Made by a program: the position numbers and the translations under genes. Positions 9,705-20,957 of a stretch of DNA of 64,000 bases are shown here, one piece after another. A model generated the notes under the pieces. The model was not told the DNA's origin. It made no database searches and was given only the letters and a program-made list of their open reading frames with translations. This stretch comes from Dendrobium chrysotoxum (taxonomy: Eukaryota > Streptophyta > Magnoliopsida > Asparagales > Orchidaceae), in contig CM034307.1 of the NCBI GenBank assembly GCA_019925795.1, positions 14,095,197 through 14,159,196 of the forward strand. The letters are read 5' to 3'. Position 1 is the first letter of the stretch; each line of letters begins with the position of its first letter.

Positions 9705-10887
9705 AGAAGTGGAGTGTTTTTCATCAGTGGTGATGTTCATTTTGCCGAGATTACACGTTATGACTGTGGTTGCGAGTATCCATTATATGACATCACCTCA
9801 AGTGGTCTAACTCAAGCTGTTGAGAGGACTGTACCTCCACCCTTGGATTATCTTCTGAGGTTAGCAGCCTGGTTAACGCCAACAACTATGAGAGTGTATT
9901 CCTCAACATGCCAACATAAATCATGCACGTATGGTATGTCAATATTTTTCCAAATGACATGACTTCACTCCATGCATCACATAGTTTGGCTGTGCATTTG
10001 GTGCAATATCTGGAATTTTTCCCATTTTTGAAGTTCTTTCTATTTCTGTATGGCTTGAAGATGGAACATATATTACACTACTGCTTAAACTTTTAGATGC
10101 TTACTTATAGATAAAAGAATTCTCACTTTCATGTTAAGTCATAGTATTGCTCCTTTCAGGCTATATTTTCTTTGGTAGCACAAAAAGGGAATTGTATAAG
10201 GTTTTGCTCGAATATTTTTTCTGGAACAATCATATGCATTTCGTGAGTAAAAAAGAAAAGACCTTGCCAAGTATTTCTACTGATTGTGAACTTTTGGAAA
10301 ATACCTTGCAACTTTTACTGCTAGAGATTAGCCATTATATTAAAGAATTAAACATTCTTGGATGCTTAGAGCTAACTTTATTGTTGATTTTCATCAGCTA
10401 AACAAAACTTTGGGGTTATTGAAATTGATTGGGATACAATTCCTCAAAGTATCAAGTTTGAAGTAAGAAGTGTCAATGGCAATTCTGTCAACATGGTAAA
10501 ATTCTCTCTTACAGAGTTGCAACCGAAAAAAATGAACAGAATTCACAAACAAGAAAAGTATAGGCAACATTGCGTTTTGGAAGTTGAGCTGCCATGGTTT
10601 CGTAGGCATCAGCTAGCTTTTGCTTTTTTTGGAACCTTAGCTGGTATGTGCATCATCGCTGATTTTTCATTTCAAGAGTTTTTTTGTCAAAAGCAGTGAT
10701 ATTGTTAGGTTTCAACTACTGAGCAGAATCTTTAAAACATTCATATTTGAGCACTAGCATATTTGAATACTAGTGTTGCTTAATACCACTCTTCCCTTTT
10801 GCAGTCTACTTTGTGGCTTTAATTATATTTGTTTGGATAATCGCATCAGCTGGCAAGACGTTTGTACGAAAGCTTAAGATTGATTGA
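9705..10887 (+). CDS. PhoD-like phosphatase, last three exons of a host gene
   Basis: Three exons with GT-AG borders join in frame: 9705-9933 (after ...tatgcag), 10398-10643 (after ...catcag), 10805-10887 (after ...ttgcag, ending TGA). The first has the metallophosphatase end block FISGDVHFAEITRYDCG with the Asp-His metal ligands, then YDITSSGLTQ, the signature I associate with plant PhoD / alkaline phosphatase D-like proteins, which cleave phosphate mono- or diesters with a bimetal centre. The second gives NFGVIEIDWDTIPQSIKFEV. The last two encode a C-terminal membrane helix (about AFAFFGTLAVYFVALIIFVW) followed by a short basic tail (KTFVRKLKID), so it is probably membrane-anchored. No stop or frameshift is seen. 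The upstream exons and most of the catalytic domain are not in the window. The preceding intron holds RTE and SIRE sequence. The start shown is a splice acceptor, not an ATG. Confidence 0.82.
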
Positions 10888-11871
10888 AAGTTTTTGCGGT
10901 GAGGCAATTAGAATCAGAAGATCAATCTCAGGCTCTCAGCAGTTTAAAGCAGATATACAAATCCTAGTACTACTCAATGAATTAAGAGTAAGTTCTCTGA
11001 AGGGTGTTGATTAATCTTTTATCTGATCGATGGTCATAGCTGGATTGAGTAAAATCTAGCTGCATAATTTCTCTGCTGTATTTTTGTAGCAGCAGCCCAA
11101 TTTGTTAAATTGCAGTTTAATACTAGAGGCAGGAGGAAAGATACATATGTTTTCATTGGGTTATGTTTGAGGGATAATTCAGTTATATTGTAAATTTAAC
11201 GGAAAAATACTCGGAAGTCAGGTAATAATAAATCTTTGTCGACACTAGTCATCTTCATGTTGGAGTTAATACTCAAGTTAGGGGCCGTCCTTAGTGCAAT
11301 AATTTGCTCCTTGGTAATCCGGAGGTTATGGATTTGAATTACAGAAATTATTTTAGATCTAATTGTTTTTCGTATGCAAAGTAACATGTGATTTTAGATT
11401 TAATTATTTTAGAAGTTCCATATTATTCTTACATGAGGCCATGATTTGTTTATGATATGTTTTTTATATGAACCAGTCTGTAGCTTGCAATGCAGGAGGC
11501 TTATATGTTATCGTAGCAGTTATCCATGTAATATTTTGTTGTACTCTATTTTTACTATGCTGATGGAAGGAGAGCAGATTTTTTTTTTTTTTTCTTTCTG
11601 TGGTTATTGAAAAGCAGATGTGCATGAATTGTCAACTTGCACAACTTATGCATCATATGCCGAAGATCTGGTTAGCGACAAGATTTTAAACCTGCACAAG
11701 ATATTCATGACCTGTAAGATTGTAGCATATGTTTACTCTACCGCAAATTTCCAAGGAGATGGCTGGCCTGTATTTGTTCCCTCTTTTCCAAGCGATCCGA
11801 AGGATCAAATTAATATTTATTTGAATCTGTGGGCTTTGAAAATTCATGCCCCGACCTCTTTGCGGCTCCTT
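10888..11871 (+). other. 3' UTR and flank of the PhoD-like gene
   Basis: AT-rich sequence after the stop codon, with AATAAA-like words near 11226 and T-runs near 11580. No further coding exon or repeat is recognised. The short open frames here are not supported by codon patterns or homology I can recognise. Confidence 0.4.
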
Positions 11872-11888
11872 TCTCTTTTCGGGTCGTT
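11872..11888. repeat. Target-site duplication of the L1 element, left copy
   Basis: TCTCTTTTCGGGTCGTT is repeated exactly at 18354-18370 on the other side of the L1. Seventeen bases is in the normal range for L1 insertions. The run of T after it (11889-11898) is the L1 poly(A) tail seen on this strand. Confidence 0.9.
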
Positions 11889-11932
11889 TTTTTTTTTTGA
11901 AAGTGCAATTAGCAAATTTTTTATTAAAACCG

Positions 11933-14900
11933 CTACACACTACTACATTCCTCCTTCAACAAAGCTAAAAATGAAGGAGGAATTTTATTACAATAGCCAT
12001 CATCCCAAAAAAAAGAAGAAATCAAAGCATAGTTGGCACATAAATCAGCTAATTTATTACATTCTCTCTTTGAGCAAGAAAAAATAATTTGCTTAAAATT
12101 TGATAGAAAATCTAAGTCCATGGGCTTGAGAAACTCATCCGAAATAAAATGCTACTTCATGGATCTTTGAAAAATTTTTATAACATTTGAATTATCTCCT
12201 TCAATCACCAATCCATTTGCTTCAAACATCCAATCTTAAATATAATTCCTCAAAGCAATAATTGCCAATAACTCTGTCTGAGAGCAGTCCCAATGCAGAC
12301 ATCCGAAACCAAAAGCAGCCAAAAATCGTCCTTGACTATCTCTGAAAACTCCCCCTATACCAGCCTTGTTATTAGGTTAAACTGAAGCATCAACGTTCAC
12401 CTTAATCCATCCAAGAAAAGGATGCCAAGACAATTGGGACAGCTTGTACAGCTGATTAGCATCCCAGTTTTCATGAATAAAACAGGTATCAAATGAAGCA
12501 ACCGCCAATATAATCGAATTGGTAGCTATTGTAGAAATGGTGTCTTTTGCACCTGCATGGACCAGCTTATTCATACTTTTCCAGCAAAGAAAAACCACCG
12601 AGCATAACAGATTTCCCAAGAAAGGATTCGTTTCTACCATCATTTTCATCTTCTTATAACAATCTTCAAGAGATAAAATAGCAGGAATATGAAAATTCCA
12701 ATCAGATAGCAAATTTATAACATCCTTTACTTTGAAACAATGGACAACCACATGCTCTACGTCTTCCACACTCCCACATCCTCTTGGACACCCTCTATAC
12801 TCCACCAACCTGTGAAACAACAAGAACCCAAAAGAAGGAATGGCATTCCTGCACAGACGCCACCAGAAAATATCCACCTGCTGTCTCAGCTTTAGATTTT
12901 TTCTCCATCTCCAAGTTTCATCTTCACATTCTTGTTCAAATTTTTTTTCATAAGCAATTGTTGCTACTGATTTCCCAGATAATTTTCTGGATAGCTCCAG
13001 CTGAACTTCACCTTTATCTAATAGTATAGGAATATCTGTAATTAGCTCAATCAGAGGTAGACCGAAACATAGTTTTAACTTGTTCAAGTCCCACCTACCC
13101 TCACTTATAAAAGCTGATACATGTTGAAATTCTGGACTCAAAACAACAACAAAGGCCGGCCACCTGTTAATGCTTTTATCCAGGATCCAATGATCCTTGA
13201 AGGTATCCACTTTGTCTCCATTACCAATTCTCCACCTAGAAATTGGCTTCAGGAATTCTGCACCGTGCAAAACAATCTTCCTAGTAGACGAAGAGCACCT
13301 TGTATTAGCCTCACTCCAAAGGTCATTCCCATATTTTGATCTTAACAATCTATTTAGAATAGATGTTGGATTAGTGAAGAAGTTAAGAGCAAATTTAACT
13401 CTTAAAGGACCCAATTTATCCTCCAGCAACTGCATTCCACATCCTCCATACTTCCGAGGTTTACATAAATTATCCCAAGCTACATAATGTAAACCAAAGC
13501 TCCCATCCTTCTTATTCCACAGGAAATTCCGGCACATTTTCTCCAGCATCTTCAAAATTCCTTTCGGAATCAGAGAAAGCATAGAAAGGAAAACTGGCAT
13601 AGAGATAATGGATGCATTGATTAAAGTGATTCTTCCTGCCATAGAAATGAATTTAGAACCCCAAAGGTTCATTCTATCTGATGTTTTAGCAATTATTTTA
13701 CTAAAATCAGATTTCACCAATCTCCTCAAAGCAATCATAACTCCCAAATAATCCATCTCATTAACAACTTTCATTTTTAGAATCTTAGCCAAAGATCTAG
13801 CTGTCTTTTTAACTGAGTTACCAAACATCATAGCCGACTTCAATATATTGATATTCTGACCAGTCCATTTGCAATACCTCTTCAGGATCTTATTAACCTT
13901 CTTTACTTTCTTACAATTTGCTTCAGAGAAAATCATAATATCATCCGCATACATCAGATGAGAAATCATAGGAGCTGAAGGAGAGATTTTTATTCCAACA
14001 TCTTTACCTCTACAAGCAAACTCTTCAGACAGTAACTGAGAGCACAAAATAAAGAGATAAGGAGACAAAGGACATCCTTGTCTAAACCCACATTTAGGCT
14101 CAATCCACTTTGAATTAATCCCATTCACAATAATTGAAAACTTTGGGTTCAAAACACATTCCAAAATTAGATTTGTAAACCTCTTAGTGAAGCCAAACAA
14201 ATGAAGCACCTGAGTCAAAGTAGACCAACTCATAATATCATAAGCTTGTTCCATATCTACTTTAATAGCCACCATACCCTTTTTAGCTTTGGAATATCTG
14301 AATTTGCTAAACATTTCTTGAGCAATCAAAACTTGGTCAAACATAGATCTACCTTTTACAAAGGCAAACTGCACTTCAGAGATAATTTTTGGAAAAATAA
14401 AGCTCATCCTATTAAGAATCATCCTTGCAATTATTTTGTAAATTGCGTTACATAAACTAATAGGACGAAAGTTAGATGGCAAACGAGGATTGGTAATTTT
14501 CGGTATCAACACCACATTGGTATCTTTCCCAAGCAGGACAAAGAGAACCGGTTATAAAAAAATCTCTAATAGCAGCCCACACCTCAACATGGATAATAGA
14601 CCAATAATTCTTAATAAAAGAATAAGTAATGTCGTCTATACCTGGAGATTTATAAGCTCCCAATTTATTAACCACCTCCTCCAAATCCTCTTTGAAGAAT
14701 TCTTTGCTCAGATATCTACTTTCCTCAACGTCAATCACCTTGGACAGAGTAGGCCATCCACACAATCTGCACTTCCTAGAGCTCCATTTCTTAGAGAAGT
14801 ATTCCATAAAAACCTCTTCAATCCCATGTTGATCTTCACGCATTATGCCAGCACTGTCTTTAATGCTAGTAATCATGTTCCCATTTCTTCTTCCCGTTGC

Positions 14901-16013
14901 AAACATATGGTAGAATTTTGAATTTGAATCTCCTTCTTTTAACCATTGCACTTTGGCCCTTTGCTTCCACCATAAGCTTAGACGGCCTAGAGTAGCGTTG
15001 AGCTCCATCACTTTCGATCTTAAATAACAAATCTTAAGATTTGAAAGGCCACCCGATTCAACTTCCTCAATTTGCAAATCCAAAAATTCTCTTTTTAATT
15101 TTTCCTTGAGGTCCACAAGTGAATTGTGCTTAGCCTTACTCCAAAAGAATAAGGATCTTAAAGTTCTTCTGAACTTCAAATTCAAAATTTCAGCATTACT
15201 TCCTGTCACATGCTTTTTCCACACCGCATTAACAATGGAATGAGAAGCTGGGTACGACGACCAAACATCTTCAAACATAAAATTCCTTCTCCTCTTGGGT
15301 TTAGAAGAATCGATCTTAAGTAAGATTGGACAATGGTCTGAGGCCACTCTAGCCAAGTGCTTAACAGCCGCCTCCTGAAGCCGTTCCAAAGCTACACAAT
15401 TTAGAAGACACCGATCTAGCCTTTCTAAAATACGGCCTCCTCCTGTTTTGTTATTACACCAAGTGTACTTTGGCCCTACAATCCCAATTTCATGAAAATC
15501 ACATTCCCTCATAAAGGAAAGCATGTTAAGGGAGCCTTGGGTGACAGCGAATTTCTTCCCCCCTCTTTTCTCATTTTGAGATATAATAACATTGAAGTCT
15601 CCCCCAATAACCATAGGAAGCTTCTCTTCAGAAAACCCATTTAACTTGCTCCATAAATTCTTCCTATCACTAGAATTTCTGCTCCCATACACCGTTGCAA
15701 TTAACCAACTATTAGAATTCTTGATTTTCAACTCCCCCAACACCAATTGCTCTTCAGCTACAATAACCTCAAAGGAAGCGAGACCAATCTTCCAACAAAT
15801 TATAATACCTCTCGAGAAGCCAACTGCAGGATACATAAAAAAATCCCACTCTTCACCAATCAAATTTTTGCAATCCACTTTATCAAAAGTTGAAATCTTA
15901 GTTTCAACTAGGCCCACAAAAAGAGCATCATTATCCTTCACTATCTCTTGTAGATACCTGGAGGCTTCAACCTTCTTAGCCCTCCTACAATTCCAAAATA
16001 TTAGAGAACTCAT
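11933..16013 (-). pseudogene. L1 ORF2: endonuclease, reverse transcriptase, zf-RVT, RNase H
   Basis: Starts MSSLIFWNCRRAKKVEASRY. The endonuclease has FWN, LVETK, GGDFNVI and SDHCPI blocks. RT begins near 14570 with FRPISLCNAIYK, and has IKVDMEQAYD, GFRQGCPLSPYLF and catalytic YADDIMIFS. A Cys/His zf-RVT (CPRGCGSVEDVEHVVVHC) lies at about 12730-12790. The RNase H opens WIKVNVDAS near 12400 and ends about 11935. Breaks: one extra A in the run at 14525-14527 shifts the frame between endonuclease and RT; in-frame stops at 12377-12379 (TAA), 12236-12238 (TAA) and 12152-12154 (TAG) cut the RNase H. The protein would nick the target and copy L1 RNA there. The C-terminal RNase H is a plant-L1 trait. 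Confidence 0.92.
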
Positions 16014-16111
16014 TTTTTCTTTGAAGTGGGATTAGACCCACCACAAAAATCTTTACTCAACTCACCCTTCCTGGTTTTCCCTTTTAACATCACATTCCCC
16101 AACGAACATAG

Positions 16112-18220
16112 TTATTTTCTCAACTTTACTATGTTCCCTACCAAATTCTTTCCATACGACAACTCCTGCTGATTATCTAGCTCCGTCACGCTAGGCTCAA
16201 GCTCCTCCACCTTCTCAGCCTCACATTGATTGTCTTCCATGACCTTGTTATGACTAACAGCATCTTCAGATTGAAGAACCTTAAACTTATTATTTACAAT
16301 AACACAATTAGATATCTTATCTTGAATTATTTCTCCATCTTCTAATCCAATTGCTTTCTAAGTAAAGAGTCCCACATCAGAGGAATCTGCCTTATTACCT
16401 CCATCTCGATTATAAGTTCCAACAAAGTCTTCTAGTTCTTTACCAGGATAAGTAACCCCTTCCATTATTCCAAGATCAAATTTGGTGTCATCCTTCAACA
16501 CTTTACCTTTAACAACATTTTCATTCACAAAATTCCTCTTCCCTGCTTCCCTAGGAGAAGTAACTTGCTCATTAGCCAATCTTTCTTCCATCTCATTTCC
16601 TTTACCATCTCCTACAGCAGACTTCACCAATTTCCTATAATTAGAAGAAATTGGTTTAAAACTCCCTATGCCCATCTCTTGTTTTGCCTTCTAAAAATTC
16701 GAGAACTTGTTCCTCCTGAAATTAACATGCATCCAAGGCCCATAATCAACTTCTGAACTAGCATCTTCTTTCCCATTTGCTGAATTACCTTCAGAAACCC
16801 GAACCTCTTCCTTAGCAGAAGGATTAATCTTTGTTAAAGGACATTTATTCTCTAAATGTCCAATCTTACCACAACTAAAACACAAGTTTGGGAGTTTTTC
16901 ATAAATAATTTTTTGGAAGAATTTACCTCTACACCCATCCACCCAAACACCCACAGGAAGCTTATTATCTAAGTCAATCCACACACAAATTCTTGCAAAC
17001 TCCCTTCTACTCCACTAATACATGTTCCCATCTATCATGAAAGGTTTTCCAACCTTAGAAGCAATCCTGCAAATATTGATGTTATCCCAACATTGTAGAG
17101 GTAAATTTGGCATTCTGATCCAGACAGGAGCTGAAAGACCCTTCAAAGATGAGGGTGAGAAAGCAGGTGACCACTTATCCATCCCTATTATATTTCCTTT
17201 TACATACCAAGGCCCATTAGCATAAACTGAATCAATTGATTCCTGATCATTAAATGCACAAAGAACCCATCCTAAGCCAAGCATTGTTAAGTGAAGTTTT
17301 CCAAAAGCAGCCCATTGCCTCCTAAGTTCCATACTAATCACTTGGAATGAAGTACTTTCACCAAAAACTTTAATAACCAGAGCTTTACTCAGTAATTTAG
17401 CATTTTCCAACTCCATTCCCTGATGAAGCTTGACTACTTCATCTTCACCAACAAAATCTTTTCCAAAATCCAGATTGGCAACATTAATATTAGATTTTCT
17501 CTTCCATACATTTCCATCACCATTGTAATTAATCTTATCAGGAGGGAACATTTTACCACCTTCATTACTTTCTCCAGCCAAATTACCTTCATCTACCAAA
17601 CGAAAATTAGTTAAATCTGCTACAGAACCATTCCCCTTAGCAGAAGAAATACCCTGAACAACTACCGCTTTAAAACTAGGCTCCGAAGAATTAACAACAC
17701 CATCAAATAACTTTCCCTTAGTTAAATCCTCGAACAAGATAGGCTCATCGAACTTAGCAGCAGGTCTTTCAATGTCAGAATCCGAAAACTTAACAGTATG
17801 AAGAAGATTATTAACAGGTGATACAGAATTCACATTTATCTTACTGTCAAGGATAGGGATTGCATTTGAATTCACATACCTGTTAACAAAAATTTTCAAA
17901 CTAGACGAAGAAGCACCAGGATCAAAAGACTTGCCAGGAGAAAATCCTTTCTGCCTATCCAATCCAGGGGTCTTGTAATCTTGGAAAATTGAAACATCTT
18001 TACCTTTACCTGCGACCGAAGCCAATCTCTTGATAGAACCACCGTCATTCTTTGAGATGATAAGCTGACCTTTATGCCTTCTTCTACGAACTTCTTCTTC
18101 TTTTCGATCAACATTTCCCTCTACACCGCTTACACCTTGTTTAAACCCTGGATTACCATCATCCGAAGAAGAACTCCTCCTTTCCAAGGGCAGAGATGGC
18201 CGGCGAACATTCGCCGCCAT
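16112..18220 (-). pseudogene. L1 ORF1: gag-like RNA-binding protein (DUF4283, CCHC)
   Basis: Starts MAANVRRPSLPLERRSSSS and runs in one frame to TAA at 16112-16114, about 700 codons, interrupted by three TAG codons at 17015-17017, 16691-16693 and 16358-16360. A disordered N-terminal half is followed by a DUF4283-type fold (RRQWAAFGKLHLTMLGLGWV; VWIRMPNLPLQCW) and one CCHC knuckle, CFSCGKIGHLENKC, near 16855-16896. The acidic tail has no known domain. ORF1 of plant L1 packages the RNA. All three breaks being TAG fits deamination of CAG or TGG codons. Confidence 0.88.
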
Positions 18221-18281
18221 CTACCTCCGCCTCCAGAAGAGGAGGCTAAAAAATTGGGAAAACTGGAATTTGAATAAAAAA

Positions 18282-18356
18282 TGAGCTTCTCTCTCTACAA
18301 ATCGGGAGCTTCTCTCTCTAACTTGAAAGTATTAAAAATCAGGAGCTTCTCTCTCT
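18282..18356. repeat. CT-rich repeats at the L1 5' end
   Basis: GAGCTTCTCTCTCT occurs three times (18282, 18306, 18343) with spacers of 10 and 23 bases. The last copy overlaps the right target duplication. On the element strand this is a GA-repeat 5' UTR, a possible L1 promoter with iterated units. Confidence 0.75.
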
Positions 18357-18370
18357 CTTTTCGGGTCGTT
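18354..18370. repeat. Target-site duplication of the L1 element, right copy
   Basis: Exact copy of 11872-11888. One side borders the L1 5' UTR repeats, so the precise L1 edge within the CT run could be off by a few bases. Confidence 0.9.
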
Positions 18371-19324
18371 GAGGAGAGTTTTAACAAGTATATTTTGAGG
18401 CAAATTTTTAGAAGGCATATTGGATTTTAGAATAAGATATTACCATGAGATTTCACCCTCATTTTGTGAACTTTTATGAGCTGAGTTCAGGTTTCCTATA
18501 AGTGCAAGCTCCTATAGTTAATTACTCATCCCGATAACGAAAGCAAACTTTTGATTAAGGCTAGTTGTCAAACTGATGCAGAGCATTTGGCGATAGTAGC
18601 AGCGTGTTTAGGTATTTAATATTTAAAATTAGAAATTCATCATTTTATACTTAAAGTAGATGGTTGGGGGAATGATGATAGACCCGATCAAGATCATATG
18701 GTTTCATCGTCTCGGGTCATCATGGTCCCTAGTCTATTTAGTCAGAGAAGGTAGTCGACCCAATCTGATCGAAGGATCCTTGTCAGTAGTCATGGATTGT
18801 TTCGTACAAGAGTATCTTATAAACCTCGGGTGAATATTTATCTAAAGGGACATATTTGAATCAAACTTAGCTAACAGAGGGCTTTGTGCCTTATAAGTTA
18901 TATCTTATTGATTCATTATTCAAGAATTTATAAGCTGTTGGAGAACATACGAGCTCTGACCGTGACTGTAATTTAATTATGCCATTTGGTGGCAAAATCA
19001 CCTAGTCAGAGAGACCTGGTCATAATCGTTTACATATTGTGCTATTTGGCAGCAAAACTATTAGTTAGAGGACACGTCTGATGTCCTTACTGGCAAGAGA
19101 CAAATTAAAAATGAATTCTAGTGATATTCTCGATCAGACATTTGCTCTTTGTGAGCTGAAGTGATTTTCAAACTTATCCAACCTCAACAAACTGTTGAGG
19201 AGGGTGGATGGGTATTTTTTTTAAGTATTTAGGTGTTTTATTTCAATTTTAAACATTTATATTCTTAATAGATATGAAGTTTTCGAGTTTTTTTTTGGAG
19301 AATTTGAAGATTAAATCATCCCGT
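18371..19324. other. Unassigned spacer
   Basis: Moderately AT-rich, no supported ORF, no LTR or TIR edges that I can define. Two short lines around 18960-19080 share the phrase 'ATTTGGTGGCAAAA / ATTTGGCAGCAAAA', suggesting a decayed internal duplication. Probably an old repeat relic. Confidence 0.35.
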
Positions 19325-19750
19325 TGAGATTTACATTCAACACAGCCATCATCGGGGTGGCACTTTAGTCACATTAAATGCTCAATGTCCCTAGGCTAAC
19401 CAAGAGGGGGGGTGAATTGGTTCTTTTTAAAATTACTCTTGATATTTTGGAAAATTTAAAAGCTAATCGTACAGTACGATATAACTTCGTACAGTACGAA
19501 CAGAGATAATTTTTGCTCTTTCTTTTAAAACAGAAATTCAATCACAACGAGAATAAACTGCAGAAAATAGAAATGCAGAAAAATAAATAGTGAACAGAAA
19601 ATACCAGAATTTATAGTGGTTCGGTCAAACACGACCTACATCCACTCCCTAGAGACTCCTTCTCTAGGTATTGCACTAAAACCAAGTGACTCTCCTTTTG
19701 CCCCCACAGCAAGGTGGAGAAGCCTTTACAAACTCTCTTCCACCAACCCC

Positions 19751-19921
19751 AGTGCGGCAGAGTACCGTCGTCCTTTTCACCCTCCAAGTGCGGCAGAGAA
19801 CCGTCGTCCTTTTTACTCTCCAAGTGCGGCAGAGAACCGTCATCCTTTTCACTCTCCAAGTGCGGTAGAGAACCGTCGTCCTTTTCACCCTCCAAGTGCG
19901 GCAGAGAACCGGAATCCTTTC
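19751..19921. repeat. 36-bp tandem repeat in the LTR leader
   Basis: Five units starting at 19751, 19787, 19823, 19859 and 19895, each beginning AGTGCGGCAGAG and ending near CACCCTCCA. The period of exactly 36 keeps all frames open, so long repetitive reading frames appear on both strands. On the element strand this is transcribed leader, downstream of the TATA box. The two other SIRE-like LTRs have related but diverged units at the same place. Confidence 0.9.
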
Positions 19922-20134
19922 GAATAATACTCTTGCAAAAGTCTCCAAGGAACTAGGAAGATGCTTGAAGAACAAGTAAAAGAAATCCTCTCAATTGGAT
20001 AACCTTGTGAATCTCCTCATAATTTTCTCTTGAAAGATCTCTCAAAACTCACTCCCAAACACTCTCCCAATCACTCTCCTCTCACTTCCCAAAAGAATTT
20101 TCGCAGAAGGATTTTTTCTTCAAACAGTTTTGAG

Positions 20135-20146
20135 TTATTTTTATAC
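20135..20146 (-). promoter_or_regulatory. Putative TATA box of the solo SIRE-like LTR
   Basis: Minus strand GTATAAAAATAA, in the same relation to the palindrome array and leader block as at 5871-5882. Confidence 0.6.
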
Positions 20147-20186
20147 TTAGGACAGAAAAAACCGTCCAAAAATTGAATTTTTAAGT

Positions 20187-20655
20187 TAAGACCGTACCGA
20201 TCGTCCCGTACGATCGACAATCGTACTGTACGAATAGTTCAAAAATTTAAACAATCCGTCCTGTACGACTCATCAGACGAACAAATCAGAGCCGTTCGTA
20301 CAAATAGTTCGTCCCGTATGAACGCTTGGACGATCAAGTCAGTAAGCATCGTCCGAACACTTCGTCCCGTACGAACGCTTGGACGATCAAGTCAGTAAGC
20401 ATCGTCCGAACACTTCGTCCCGTATGAACGCTTGGACGAATCGAACAGTAAGCATCGTCTGATCCATTCGTCCCGTACGAACGCTTGGACGAACCCAATT
20501 TTGAGCTGTTCGTACAGCAAAAACTCATGTACGAATAGTATTCGTACTGTACGAACATCCCTTAGAAAAATTTTCTTGTCTGATAGGTTCTCCCTGGAGG
20601 ACATATTCTTTATATCGTACTGTACGAAATAAATTTGTACTGTACGATCAGTTTA
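20187..20655. repeat. Palindrome array in U3 of the solo LTR, with a 53-bp tandem repeat
   Basis: Contains ATCGTACTGTACGA-type palindromes (20219-20233, 20538-20553, 20613-20628, 20635-20649) and many half-changed forms such as TTCGTCCCGTACGAA. Within it, 20308-20494 is a 53-bp direct repeat of about 3.5 units (starts at 20308, 20361, 20414, 20467), each unit carrying two palindrome-like sites. Two more palindromes lie outside the array at about 19468-19499. Confidence 0.85.
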
Positions 20656-20957
20656 AAATATTTAAACTTTTTACTCCCTCATTGTGTGTGTGCACAGTTA
20701 TCCAACTTACAATCACACTCTCTCAAACTCAAGAAAAAGAAACTCTCAGACTCAAGAAAAAGAAAAAAAATTTACAGACTTCATTTACAGTGAACAAGTG
20801 AACTTGAAGTCTTCAACAGTCTTGAGTGTGAATTTCCTGAAAAATACTTTAGTACACACAGACAAAAACTCAAATATATGTTAGAAGATGAATTAGACAA
20901 ACAATGAACTTTTGTAATCATCAAAAATATAAACTTAGATTAGAATTCTCATGAACA

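Larger units (their letters stand above)
11889..18353 (-). mobile_element. Full-length L1-type LINE (6.5 kb) with 17-bp target duplication
   Basis: Minus-strand element: 5' UTR with CT-rich repeats (18353-18221), ORF1 (18220-16112), ORF2 (16013-11933), then a poly(A) tail (T-run at 11889-11898). Flanked by exact 17-bp direct repeats. The ORF1-DUF4283/zinc-knuckle and ORF2-EN-RT-zf-RVT-RNase H order is that of plant L1. ORF1 has three in-frame TAGs; ORF2 has one extra base and three stops. Otherwise the frames are long, so it inserted relatively recently compared with the repeats around 24-30 kb. Confidence 0.92.
19325..20957 (-). repeat. Solo SIRE-like LTR
   Basis: Shares with 5104-6888 the 'aagagggggggtgaattgg' start block (19405), the 'tatagtggttcggtc' block (19612), the 'ttttgcccccacagcaagg' block (19697), the TATA box and the end block (gtaatcatcaaaaatataaac... 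to ...GAACA at 20957). No gag-pol flanks it on either side, so it is a solo LTR, or the survivor of LTR-LTR recombination. The upper edge is clear. The lower edge (about 19325) is estimated because the copies diverge there, and I could not match a target duplication. Confidence 0.8.

Noticed and set aside
9705..10887. Processed pseudogene explanation for the PhoD-like exons
   Set aside because: Introns with proper GT-AG borders are present and frames are open, so it is not a retrocopy.
11620..12087. 155-codon plus-strand ORF
   Set aside because: Crosses the L1 insertion edge and poly(T) tract, so it is a chance fusion of host flank and antisense L1.
19325..19430. Target duplication for the solo LTR
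   Set aside because: AAATG occurs near one edge and after the other, but the placement would leave non-TG/CA ends, so it was not reported as a duplication.
19616..19927. 103-codon ORF with SAAENRRPF-type repeats
   Set aside because: Product of the 36-bp DNA repeat read antisense to the element; the period alone keeps the frame open.
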